Origin: Pelobates cultripes
Taxonomy: Eukaryota > Chordata > Amphibia > Anura > Pelobatidae
Direction of reading: 5' to 3'
Length of the DNA stretch: 64,000 nt
Assembly (NCBI GenBank): GCA_933207985.1
Contig: OW240913.1
Location: 104,534,477-104,598,476 of the forward strand
The first letter of the stretch is position 1. Each line of letters opens with the position of its first letter. The notes below the pieces were generated by a model, which searched no databases, had not been told where the DNA came from, and saw nothing but the letters and a program-made list of their open reading frames with translations. Below, piece after piece: positions 55,916 to 64,000 of the stretch. Both the position numbers and the translations under genes were made by a program.

Positions 55916-57883
55916 TTTTCTGTTCTAGTCAGTTATTTCAAGCAGCAAAGTAATTTGTCAAAATTCATGATTTGATTTTTTAAATCAGCTTAAATTTACA
56001 AAGAAACAAAAATCCATGTAGTTCTGGATTGAGAAATATCTGAACTTCCTTGATTGAGCTCATCGCTTTATTATCAGTCTCACTGATCGTATCCCCCATG
56101 CTGCTCTTCCTCTTGTGTTTTTATATCTTAACTCCTATACCTTGTAAGCTTGCACAAGCATTGATCTCGATAATCTCTTGTTTCTTGCATTTGGTTAAAA
56201 ACAAATTGCAATTCATCTGAATTTCAGGTGAACAGTGGTGGGCCCAAAATTGCAAATTCCAAAACACAATATGGATGAATCACAATACAAACTAAATAGA
56301 CAATGCACAAAACTGCTTTCTTTGATTTTTGGTTTCAGTGTTAGTTCAGTGTCTGCATGCAGAGGGTTGAGACACTGAGTGGCAGTACTGCACAGTGTGC
56401 AGCACTACCCCAGGAAGCACCCCTAGAAGCAATCTGAGGAGTGACCAGTTGAAAAGATAGTGTTTACTGCAAAAAGCCAGAAGGGAATGATTATATTCAT
56501 GAGAACAAATACAATAAGCTGCAGTTGTTCTGGTGACTATACTGTCTCTTTAATTCACAGCTGAAGTGAGAAATGACCAATAGGAAAAAAGGAGGAGCAT
56601 GAAAAAAACCTATATTTCAATATTATATATTTACTATATTTGTAGTAGATGAATATAGATTTGTTTTAGTGCTTCTCCTCATTAATCCTCTGTTGGTTAC
56701 TGAAAATATTTAGCATAAGCTTTTTACTGTGATTTCTACGAGGGAGGTTATAGGTCTATAGCAGCAGTTATATTAATATATCACTGCCATTGTAAGCAAA
56801 TGTGTGAAGGCAAACAACAATGTGGAATCTGCAAAACAGGATATTCTAGCCCTGTAAAAAGAACACTAGAGTGTTATACATAAATAGAGTGCATTTAGGA
56901 ATAATGCTGGAGTTTTAATTGAAACAAAATGTGCCAAAAAAGGGAAAAGTTGCTTACCCAAACAAAATAAAGTGAACTATTAACATAATAAACTATAAAA
57001 ATAAATTAGTCACTTTCAGGTAACTGTGTTACTTGTGGTTTGTTCTGGTATTGCAGAAAACTCTTGGTATCAATGAGAAATAGCCACACTCAACAGGAAC
57101 ATGTTTCTTAATAAGCTCATTTATTTTGTAGAAAAAATCGATACTCAAGGCAATATGTCCTAATCAACATGTACAAATTAAAATCCATACATCAAAACAA
57201 AATTAGTGAGGACCCCAAGAAAAAAAAAATTAGAGGAACCTAGACGAGTTTTGTGTCAACTAAATGATGCATCCTCTTCCTTCACTTTTTGCCTGAAATA
57301 AAGGGTTAACTTATCTTTAATCCAGCGATGAGAGAGCCCTTCATAACACTGAAGCCAGTGTTTCTCTATCAGAAGCATTGTCCTGCACTTTACGCTGGGC
57401 ACTAAACAGTAAGGAATACCCCAGTCCTGTCTGTCCAATTGACAACAGGGAGGGCGAAACCTTGTCAATAATTTATAAAAGTGATGATTTCTTTTGTGTG
57501 TGACACTACACTATCCCCTGAACTGCTTTATGGGTTTGGAGTATTCCTTAAAAACTGAGTTAATATACTTCACATTAGATAATGCTAACTACCAAAGCCA
57601 AATAATACTTGGGAGCATTAAATAAGGGGAAAAGGAGATCAAGGTTGAGTAGATAAAAAAATAACTAAACGGCACAGAAAGGGCATCTGGAATAAGTTTG
57701 GGTACGGTGCTTTGAAATGAGACTCAAACTCAGAAAACACAATCTAGCATTTAAACATAGCAAAGGTTTTGCTTTTAGTTCTTTTACTCTCACATAATGT
57801 TAGAAGAGATGCACTTTCTACTTTAGTGAAATCACACAAACCAGTATTTTTTTCCATGATATTTCCTATGAGCAGTCTAAAAG
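55916..57883. other. No gene; one MITE end at 56505-56553
   Basis: GCTGCAGTTGTTCTGGTGAC then TATACTGTCTCTTTAA ending at 56553 is a right end of the CACTATAG MITE. A 70-codon minus-strand frame at 57256-57468 has no recognisable motif. The rest is AT-rich. Confidence 0.5.
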
Positions 57884-58229
57884 TTAAAGGACCACTATAG
57901 GCACCCAGACCACTTCAGCTTAATGAAGTGGTCTGGGTGCCAGGTCCATCTAGTTTTAACTCTGCAGCTGTAAACAGCCGTTTCAGAGAAACTGCTACGT
58001 TTACAAATGGGTTAATCCAGCCGCTAGTGGCTGTCTCATTGACAGCCGCTAGAGGCGCTTCCGCCCTTCTCACTGTGATTTTCACAGTGAGAAGTGTTTT
58101 TTTTTTTTTTTTTACTTTAACAAACTCATTTTCCTGGCACTATAGTGCCCTGAGGGTGCCCCCACCACTCCAATGGGCAGACCACTCCAATGGGCAGAAG
58201 TGGTCTGGGTGCCTGGAATGTCCCTTTAA
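57884..58229. mobile_element. TTAA-flanked MITE, well preserved copy
   Basis: TTAA at 57884-57887 and 58226-58229. Left end AGGACCACTATAGGCACCC, with a self-complementary GACCACTTCAGCTTAATGAAG tract; right end GGTGCCTGGAATGTCCCT. Closely matches 37590-37790 at its left and 37392-37450 at its right. It contains a poly-T tract at 58097-58114. Confidence 0.8.
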
Positions 58230-59194
58230 GCTAACATGAAACCATCATAGTGTATATTTAGTGGCAAATAGAAGTAAATAAGGAAGCATAGTCTAATGGT
58301 GGAAGTGAAAATTGAGTATGATATTGCTGTGACTTAAACTAATGTTGGGAGCAGGGACTTTGCAAGTTTCCAGACACAACTGGGGTTTGGGATCAAAGCA
58401 AAAGGCAATAACCTGTGACCGAAGGCTCCACTATAGGATCCATATCCCTGTTTCTTTATGCAAACCTTAGCAAGAATTCACGCTGTCAACTGGAAAAATA
58501 ACTGCTTGAAACTGGAACCTGCTTAATTGTCAAATATTAGCTACACTACTTAAGGAACAGAGGTACAGTGTGCACCATCTGCCCAGCACATTATTCAGAT
58601 TCCCACAATAAACCCATGGAAGCCTGGAGGAGCACCATATTTTTTAATACCAAGTGGCTGCAATGAGAATAATTTTCCTGATATAAAAGAAAAAAGTATC
58701 TTGCTATCTTAATAGGATCCCCCTCATCAATCTCCAACACCCCCCCCCTATGTGTGGCTAGTAGAATGTTTACCTTTTTATTGCGCAATTAAATTCTAAG
58801 CAAATGTATCCATGAAAAGTGATTGCTCTAGACATTTAAAAGCAATCATGAAGGAATCTCAAATCCAAAGATCAACATTTAGAATAATGTGTGAAAAGGA
58901 GAATGTTTGCAAATCAGTACTTTATTCCTAAATTGTGTAATTTGGGTCTTTAATAAACAAAGAACTGTTGAGTGGACAAAAAAAAAAAAACAAGAGACAA
59001 ACTTAATAGTTTGGCACAGGCTGTGACAGTGTAACATGGGCATAACAAAGACACAGACAGACTGACACAGTGTTAGGGATTAACTATAGTAAAGGTCGAG
59101 CAACACAGCATCAAGCTGAACATATTTTAAGACTATCTAATATAATATACTTTTATGAAATCCATAGAGTGTGAAGAACAAAAAATAGCATGAG
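58230..59194. other. No recognisable feature
   Basis: AT-rich spacer; only short frames without motifs. Confidence 0.5.
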
Positions 59195-59478
59195 TTTATA
59201 ATTTTGTTCAGTGTAGTTAATGAAACGCAACACCTTTGTTTTTCCCCCCATTTTTCATGAGCTTAACTCAAAGATCTAAGACTTTTTCTATGTACACAAA
59301 AGGCCTACTTCTCTCAAATATTGTTCACAAATCTGTCTAAATCTGTGTTAGTGAGTACTTCTCCTTTGCCGAGATAATCCATCCACCTCACAGGTGTGGC
59401 ATATCAGGATGCTGATAAGACAGCATGATTATTGCACAGGTGTGCCTTAGGCTGGCCACAATAAAACGCCACATTAAA
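59195..59478 (+). mobile_element. Tc1-like element, 5' end only
   Basis: TTTTGTTCAGTGTAG, ACGCAACACC, GATAATCCATCCACCTCACA, GTGTGGCATATCAGG and CAGGTGTGCCTTAGGCTGG follow in the order of a widespread vertebrate Tc1 family's 5' region. It stops near AATAAAACGCCAC, just before the transposase gene would begin. A fourth Tc1 family in the window. Confidence 0.65.
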
Positions 59479-59479
59479 A

Positions 59480-59845
59480 GGCTGTGCATTAAATTGGGGA
59501 AAGGTGGGACAGTGTATTAAAGTGGTGAAGGGGGCAGTGTGTTAAATTTGGGGAAGGGCATTGTATTAAATTGGGATAGGGAGAGGTCAGTGTATTCAAT
59601 TGGGGTAGAGGGAAGTGTATAAAATTAGAATGGTGGGAGTGGGGTCAGTGTATTCAATTAGAGTGGAGGGAGGAGGGGAAGTGTATTAGATTAAGGGATA
59701 GTGTATTGAGTTGGGTGGAGGAGGATGTGTATTAGAGTGGAGGAAGGGGAGGCAGTGTATTAGATTTGGGGGCAATGTATTGGATTTGTGGGCAGTGTGT
59801 TAAAATGGGGGGACGGCAGAGTATTAGATTGGGTCTGCATGGAGG
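59480..59845. repeat. Minisatellite GCAGTGTATTAAATTGGGG
   Basis: About twelve diverged units of AGTGTATTAAATTGGGGNAGGG, 25-36 bp. The composition parallels 47085-47250. Confidence 0.8.
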
Positions 59846-60338
59846 TGCTAAACGCTCCCCATGGAGATGCTGATTGGCCGCTCAGCTTTTTGCCACACAT
59901 GCACAATAGCCTCCCAATGCTTTCCTATGGGGAAACATTGGATTAGCTGAGATAATCAAGTTTGATGATCTCAGCCAAAGTGAAGAACACACTCATAGGA
60001 CTTCAAAATCAACAAGATAACGTTATTTGTTTTTTACAGCTGTGCAACAGCATACGTTCACCATTTCAGTCGCATTACCAAACGTTTCTTAATATGTCAA
60101 GGTAGTTGGACTGAAACTTTGCACGTCTAAAATAAATCTGCTCTTTTTGCAGCCCTACGAGCGTGAAGACATCCAGTGTCAGTTAGGCAACTTTTTTTAT
60201 ACTGTACTTTTCTAAATAAACCTACATTTCTATGAAAACTGAATTTAAAAAAAATATATAAAAACATTTTTGCGGCCCACATAAACTTAAACATTGTTTA
60301 TTTGGCCCATGCTAGCCTTTGAGTTTGACATGCTTGCT
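59846..60338. mobile_element. hAT-like element right part, related to 46697-47799
   Basis: The last 43 bp (60296-60338, GTTTATTTGGCCCATGCTAG...) match 47757-47799 at all but one position. TGCGGCCCACATAAAC just inside suits a hAT/Charlie end. The left end of this copy was not identified; the minisatellite before it is probably internal. Confidence 0.5.
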
Positions 60339-60719
60339 CTAGATAGTTTGGGTATATTCACAAAGCAGTTTAGAGTTATTGTGCTGATAGTCATGTTAAT
60401 TTATGTTAACCATTTATAACCTACCCTTATATCTTTAAATCTCAAATACTTTCTCCTCTGTTATTTCTTTTCTCATTAACTTCAATTTCTCACCTCAATA
60501 TCTGGGTCTTCCCGACCCTTAATTTGCTTTTTGATCTAACCCAGATCCTGTCTTGCAGCCTGGGTCCCAAACAGAACATTAGCTCCCAGGATCCACAGCT
60601 TCCAAGACATAGGCGTGCACACGGGGTGTGCCTCTCTCCTAAAGGGCAACACTTTATTCTCTCCTCCAGCACTGCTTCACTCCACCTTGTTTCATTGCTA
60701 CCTCCTGTCCTGTTGTGTT
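60339..60719. other. Mixed repeat debris
   Basis: Contains AGGCGTGCACACGGGGTGTG near 60610, a phrase that looks like an element end, within otherwise unassigned sequence. No gene. Confidence 0.35.
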
Positions 60720-60890
60720 TTACGCCCCATCTCCTATAGACTGTAAGCTCGTTTGAGCAGGCCCCTCTTCAATCTATTGTTCCTCTAAGTATTTGTAATT
60801 GTATCATTTATTGTTAAATCTCCCCTTTGATAATATTGTAAAGCACTACGGAATATGCTGGCGCTATATAAATGCTAATAATATGATATA
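60720..60890. repeat. Dispersed repeat ending in GCGCTATATAAATGC
   Basis: GACTGTAAGCTCGTTTGAGC, GCCCCTCTTCAATCTATTG, GTAAAGCACTACGGAATATG and GGCGCTATATAAATGC followed by a TAATAAT tail. I recognise this as an abundant vertebrate, especially amphibian, repeat 3' region. Class not certain. Confidence 0.5.
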
Positions 60891-61118
60891 CAGCTAAGTT
60901 AATAAAAGCTCTAAGAGACAGACTCATAGCTAGGAAGAGACTCCAGCTCTGTAAAAGGGTATAGCCTGAAAAAGAAACACAGACAGACTGACAGCAACAC
61001 AGCATCAATGTGAACATCATTTTTAGAATATCCAAAATAATACATTTTTAGAACACCCTCAGAGTGCATAGATCATAAAGATCATGAGTTAAAAAAAATA
61101 TATAAAATAATATATATT
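60891..61118. other. No recognisable feature
   Basis: AT-rich spacer before the LTR. Confidence 0.5.
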
Positions 61119-61346
61119 GTGGCAGGATGGCCAGGCTCTTCACAATAAACTTCAAATGCAACAGTCAGGATAAAATAGTACTGCAGTTTATTGTCACTTT
61201 CCACAATATACACAAGGTTGTGCTCTCCCACAAAAAGAAAATAAATCCTACTCCAACTTGGAGACTTACTAAACAACAGTATTACTAGCTCTTTAACTGG
61301 CCAGCTAATCTGGTTCCCAGTTTTAAACAAAATGAAATACAGCACT

Positions 61347-61426
61347 TTAACCCCTTAAGGACCAAACGTCTGGAATAAAAGGGAATCATGGCATGTCACA
61401 CATGTCATGTGTCCTTAAGGGGTTAA
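61347..61426. mobile_element. 80 bp TTAA-flanked palindromic element, copy 2
   Basis: TTAACCCCTTAAGGACCAAAC ... GTGTCCTTAAGGGGTTAA. Its reverse complement aligns without length change to 35259-35338, including the TCATGATTCCCTTTTATTCC centre. It is nested in the LTR. Confidence 0.8.
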
Positions 61427-61619
61427 GCAGGTTTCATACAGTACCATTTTCTCAGAGTCTCAGGCTTAACTGCCCCCTCTCTCGCATCTGTTAGATCCCC
61501 CCATGTCTTCAGAGCAGTGGTGTATCCTGGTTTTGTGCTGCCCTAGGCAGGACAAAACTCAGGCCCCCCCCCCCACGCCAGCCCTACCCAACCCTTCCCC
61601 CCCTCCCCGCCTTCTAAAT

Positions 61620-61780
61620 ACACACACACACACTCACTAACAGACACACACACACTCACTAACAGACACACACACACACTCTAACAGACACACAGTCAGA
61701 CACACACACACTGACACACATACACACAGTCAGACACAAACTGTCAGACACACACACACACAATGACAGACACACAGTCA

Positions 61781-61818
<38 letters not shown>

Positions 61819-61985
61819 CAGACACACACAGTCAGACACACACCCACACACACACTAACAGACACACAGTCAGACACACACACACTAGCAGACACACTCA
61901 CACAGTCAGACACACACACATGCACACACACTAACAAACACACACACACATTAACAGACATACTAACAAACACACACACACTCAC
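61620..61985. repeat. CA-rich array (CACACACTAACAGACACACA units)
   Basis: Alternating (CA)n with CTAACAGA and GTCAGA interruptions, semi-regular. Confidence 0.95.
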
Positions 61986-62110
61986 ATTTTTTTTTTTTTA
62001 TTATTTAAATTTACCCCCCCACTCCCCTCCTTACCTTTGAGAATGCTGGGGGGGGGGGGTTCTCTATCTCCCTGGTGGTCCAGTGGCTGCGGGCAGCGCT
62101 GGGCTGGGCA

Positions 62111-62258
62111 GGCGGCTGGCGAGGGAGCTCTTCCTCTGAGCGATCTGCTCAGCTCCCTCGCGTGCCGCAGAGTGAGGCTGGGAGCCGGGTTGATGACGTC
62201 ATAGGGCGCGAGGGAGCTGAGCGGACAGCTCAGAGGAAGAGCTCCCTCGCCAGCCGCC
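62111..62258. repeat. GC-rich hairpin, 52 bp arms, CRE octamer in the loop
   Basis: Arms 62111-62162 and 62207-62258 pair at 49 of 52 positions (GGCGGCTGGCGAGGGAGC / GCTCCCTCGCCAGCCGCC). The 44 nt loop contains TGACGTCA at 62194-62201. Confidence 0.92.
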
Positions 62259-62639
62259 CGCACACACGGCCGGTCAGTTAGCTGCGAGGCTAACTAGGCA
62301 TTTGGGGGGCGGCTTTTTTTGCCGCCCCCTGAAAAATGCCACCCAAGGCAAATGCCTTGTTTGCCTCGAGGCTAAACTGCCCCTGCTTCAGAGGCTAACC
62401 TTTTAAAACCCTAGTGCTGGTTAATTACATTCACCTGGTTGATAACATTTAAGGGGTGACTCCCACCAATTAACCCCATCATGCTGGGAATAGAGAGCAC
62501 TCCAATCTATTACTAACATAAAAAGCCTCTCTGACCCTGTCACATATCCTCACCCCCCCCACCCCCCCCCAGCTTAACATGCACTCTAGACCAGCCCTGT
62601 GCTTTACAAAGAATTAAAATGGTTGCAAAGAGAGGAACC

Positions 62640-63330
62640 AACTGGTGACCTTAGCATTCTTGTCTTTATTGTTCTGCATCCACCATATTAGAGCATGGTC
62701 AGTGATAAGGGTGAAAGATCTGCCCAACAGATATTTCAATGTTTCTGTTGCCCATTTAATGGAAGGACACTTTTTTCTACTGTCGCCTAGTTTTGCTCTC
62801 TTGGCAGTAACTTGTGACTTAGAAATAGCACTGGGTGTTCTTCATCACCAATCATCTGAGATAGTACCGCCTACATCGGAAGCATCAGTGTGCAAAAAGA
62901 AATGCTTCTTAAAATCTGGGGCTACCAAAACGGGGTACATGCATAAAGCTGTACGCAAATCTGTAAAAGACGTTTCTGCATTATCATTCCATTTCACTGT
63001 ATCTGGCACCATACGACCGTATACTGGTACAGACCCTCAGGGGTCACAAACGCAATCTTCTCCTTAGCTGATTTTGTCAGCGAGATCTGCCAATATCCAT
63101 TTGTTAGGTCTAGAATACTGAGAAACCTGGCCTGTGCCGGTTTCTCAATAGGTTCGTCCACTCGGGGCATAGGATAGGCTTCAAATTTAGAGTGTTTATT
63201 AAGTTTTCTAAAATCATTACAAAAACGTACTGACCCATCTGGCTTAGGTACTAAAACTATGGGGCTAGACCACTGGCTATGTGACTCCTCAATAACACCT
63301 AGTTCAAGCATTTTTGCTACTTCTGTTTGT
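62640..63330 (-). pseudogene. Gmr1-like pol: RT N-terminal part fused by deletion to RNase H
   Basis: After the frameshift near 63350, MLELGVIEESHSQWSSPIVL, PDGSVRFCNDFRKLN and FLSILDLTNGYWQI give RT motifs up to the first catalytic aspartate, then FVTPEGLYQYTV. The sequence then jumps, near 63010, to RNase H-linked text (FTDLRTALCMYPVLVAPDF, HTDASDVGG) in another frame, and on to SFTLITDHALIWWMQN. The RT palm with its YxDD box is deleted. Further frameshifts follow to about 62640. Confidence 0.75.
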
Positions 63331-63343
63331 ATTGCCCCCCACC

Positions 63344-64000
63344 TTACCCCCTTGTTGCCTTAGGAATTCTATAGGGCTTTAATTTGACTGTAATTCCTGG
63401 TTCTGTGATAATGTCATGGCAGATTTCGCTAGTTCTGCCAGGAATGCTAGAAAATACATCTTTATTTCTGGATGTCATTTCTTTGGCTTCCATCTGCTGT
63501 TCAGGGGTGAGATCAGCACAAATACTAACGTCAACAATTGGGGATTTGTCTACAGCAATCAAACAGTTTTCCCTATTCTTCCAGGGCTTTAATAAGTTTA
63601 TATGGTAAACTTGTTCAACTTTCCTACGATTAGGCTGTCTAATTTTATAGTTTACTGTCCCTACTTGTTCAATAACCTTGTACGGGCCTTGCCAATGAGA
63701 CAGGAATTTGCTCTCAGCTGTGAGAACAAGTACCATCACTCGGTCCCCAGGTTGGAAGGACCTTACTACTGCCTGATGGTTGTAGATAACCTGTTGGCTC
63801 CTTTGAGCTTCTTCCAGGTATTGCCTGACTATTGGAGAAATTTGTGTAATGCGCTCTGTGAGTTGATCTACATAGTGAATCACATTCTTTCCAGGTACTG
63901 TTTGTTCTTACCATTCTTCCTTTGCTATATCTAATAGACCCCTTGGGTGTCTACCATAAAGGAGCTCAAAAGGGGAAACCCTACAGAAGATTGGGGAACC
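63344..64000 (-). pseudogene. Gmr1-like pol: integrase C-terminus and RT linker
   Basis: From the window edge, VSPFELLYGRHPRGLLDIA marks the end of the integrase core. A stop near 63912 interrupts it. From 63883 an open frame carries a coiled-coil-like helix, FQPGDRVMVLVLTAESKFL and WQGPYKVIEQVGTVNYKI (integrase C-terminal beta domain), then HINLLKPWKNRE. The same frame passes directly to LTPEQQMEAKEMTSRNKDVF and KLKPYRIPKATRG, the connecting segment that precedes RT in this group. The frame is lost near 63350. The uninterrupted passage from integrase to RT-linker is the key evidence for domain order. Catalytic D, D, E of integrase lie outside the window. Confidence 0.8.

Larger units (their letters stand above)
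61515..62385. mobile_element. hAT-like non-autonomous element with exact 8 bp target duplication
   Basis: CTTCAGAG occurs immediately on both sides (61507-61514 and 62386-62393). The ends are CAGTGGTGTATCCTGG and, reversed, CAGGGGCAGTTTAGCC, both of the CAGNG hAT form. Inside: TGCTGCCCTAGGCAGG, a C-tract, a 360 bp CA-rich array, a GC-rich hairpin and GCCGCCCCCTGAAAAATGCC. 871 bp with no transposase. Confidence 0.85.
61119..62544 (-). mobile_element. LTR of the INT-before-RT gypsy element (with nested elements)
   Basis: On the minus strand it begins TGTGACAGGGTCAG (62544) and ends CCATCCTGCCACA (61119). It lies immediately downstream of the pol remnant, where the 3' LTR should be. A C-rich, on the minus strand G-rich, tract at 62550-62572 is a plausible polypurine tract. 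Without the 871 bp hAT insert and its duplicated target it is about 550 bp. Confidence 0.7.
62550..64000 (-). mobile_element. Ty3/gypsy element with integrase upstream of RT (Gmr1-like), cut by window edge
   Basis: Reading leftward from 64000: end of the integrase core, integrase C-terminal domain, RT N-terminal part, then RNase H, then the LTR. Standard Ty3/gypsy elements have RT-RNase H before integrase. The order here is that described for Gmr1-like deuterostome elements. It is defective: see the pol entries. Confidence 0.75.

Noticed and set aside
57256..57468. A 70-codon minus-strand frame as a possible exon
   Set aside because: No recognisable domain, no clear splice context, and repeats lie nearby.
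61620..61985. A regularly spaced CACTAACAGACACA pattern considered as a CRISPR-like array
   Set aside because: The units are simple CA repeats with no distinct spacers; the host is a vertebrate.
62645..63067. A 140-codon plus-strand frame
   Set aside because: Antisense to the Gmr1-like RNase H region, whose motifs are on the minus strand.

Overview
This 64 kb window reads as non-coding vertebrate chromosomal DNA packed with transposable elements. The element mix points to an amphibian, most probably a frog: a DIRS-type retrotransposon, Ty3/gypsy elements of two kinds, CR1-like and L1/Tx1-like LINEs, several Tc1 families, and many short hAT-like and TTAA-flanked non-autonomous elements. Species cannot be fixed from the sequence alone. 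No host protein-coding gene, tRNA, rRNA or CRISPR array was found. The recognisable proteins all belong to transposons, and almost all are broken. Family assignments come from motif recognition and memory of these families, not from a database search. Two blocks of exactly 100 N (10524-10623 and 27252-27351) are assembly gaps of unstated true length.

Layout. 1-621 is the 5' end of a Tc1-like element whose transposase runs off the window's left edge. 622-6816 is old DNA with a decayed Tc1-like transposase (about 3535-4236), small palindromic elements and TG/TA/CA simple repeats. About 6817-10440 (minus) is a decayed DIRS-like retrotransposon with RT and RNase H remnants. About 10624-13930 (minus) is an L1/Tx1-like LINE; its ORF1 is split by a TTAA-flanked MITE. 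14711-17545 is a large repeat with internal tandem units. 21215-23342 (plus) is the 5' half of a CR1-like LINE with an ORF1 esterase domain, itself split by a probable solo LTR. 23343-28081 is a composite: two long inverted arms of a hAT-like foldback element enclose a chromodomain Ty3/gypsy element (chromovirus) with a 724-codon open frame covering protease, RT, RNase H and the start of integrase.

29563-31581 is a long inverted-repeat element split by a 1240 bp solo LTR with a 4 bp target duplication. 31644-33074 is an end-to-end but defective Tc1 element. 33667-34038 is a nearly palindromic small relative of the foldback element with a near-perfect 8 bp target duplication. 36803-38582 is a mosaic of tandem repeat, LINE pieces and MITEs. 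39290-42030 (minus) is a second copy of the same CR1-like LINE, carrying RT. 46697-49707 holds two hAT-like elements with internal minisatellites. 50860-61118 is sparse: a few MITEs, two striking palindromes, a LINE tail and a Tc1-like end. 61119-64000 (minus) is an LTR plus part of a Ty3/gypsy element whose integrase lies upstream of RT, the unusual order described for Gmr1-like elements; a hAT element with an exact 8 bp target duplication sits inside its LTR.

The elements do not form one pathway. What connects them is nesting: LTR in LINE, gypsy in foldback, MITE in LINE, LTR in inverted repeat, hAT in LTR. This gives a relative history of insertion. The best candidates for follow-up are the foldback/chromovirus composite, the INT-before-RT gypsy, the DIRS relic, and the pair of 80 bp TTAA palindromes.
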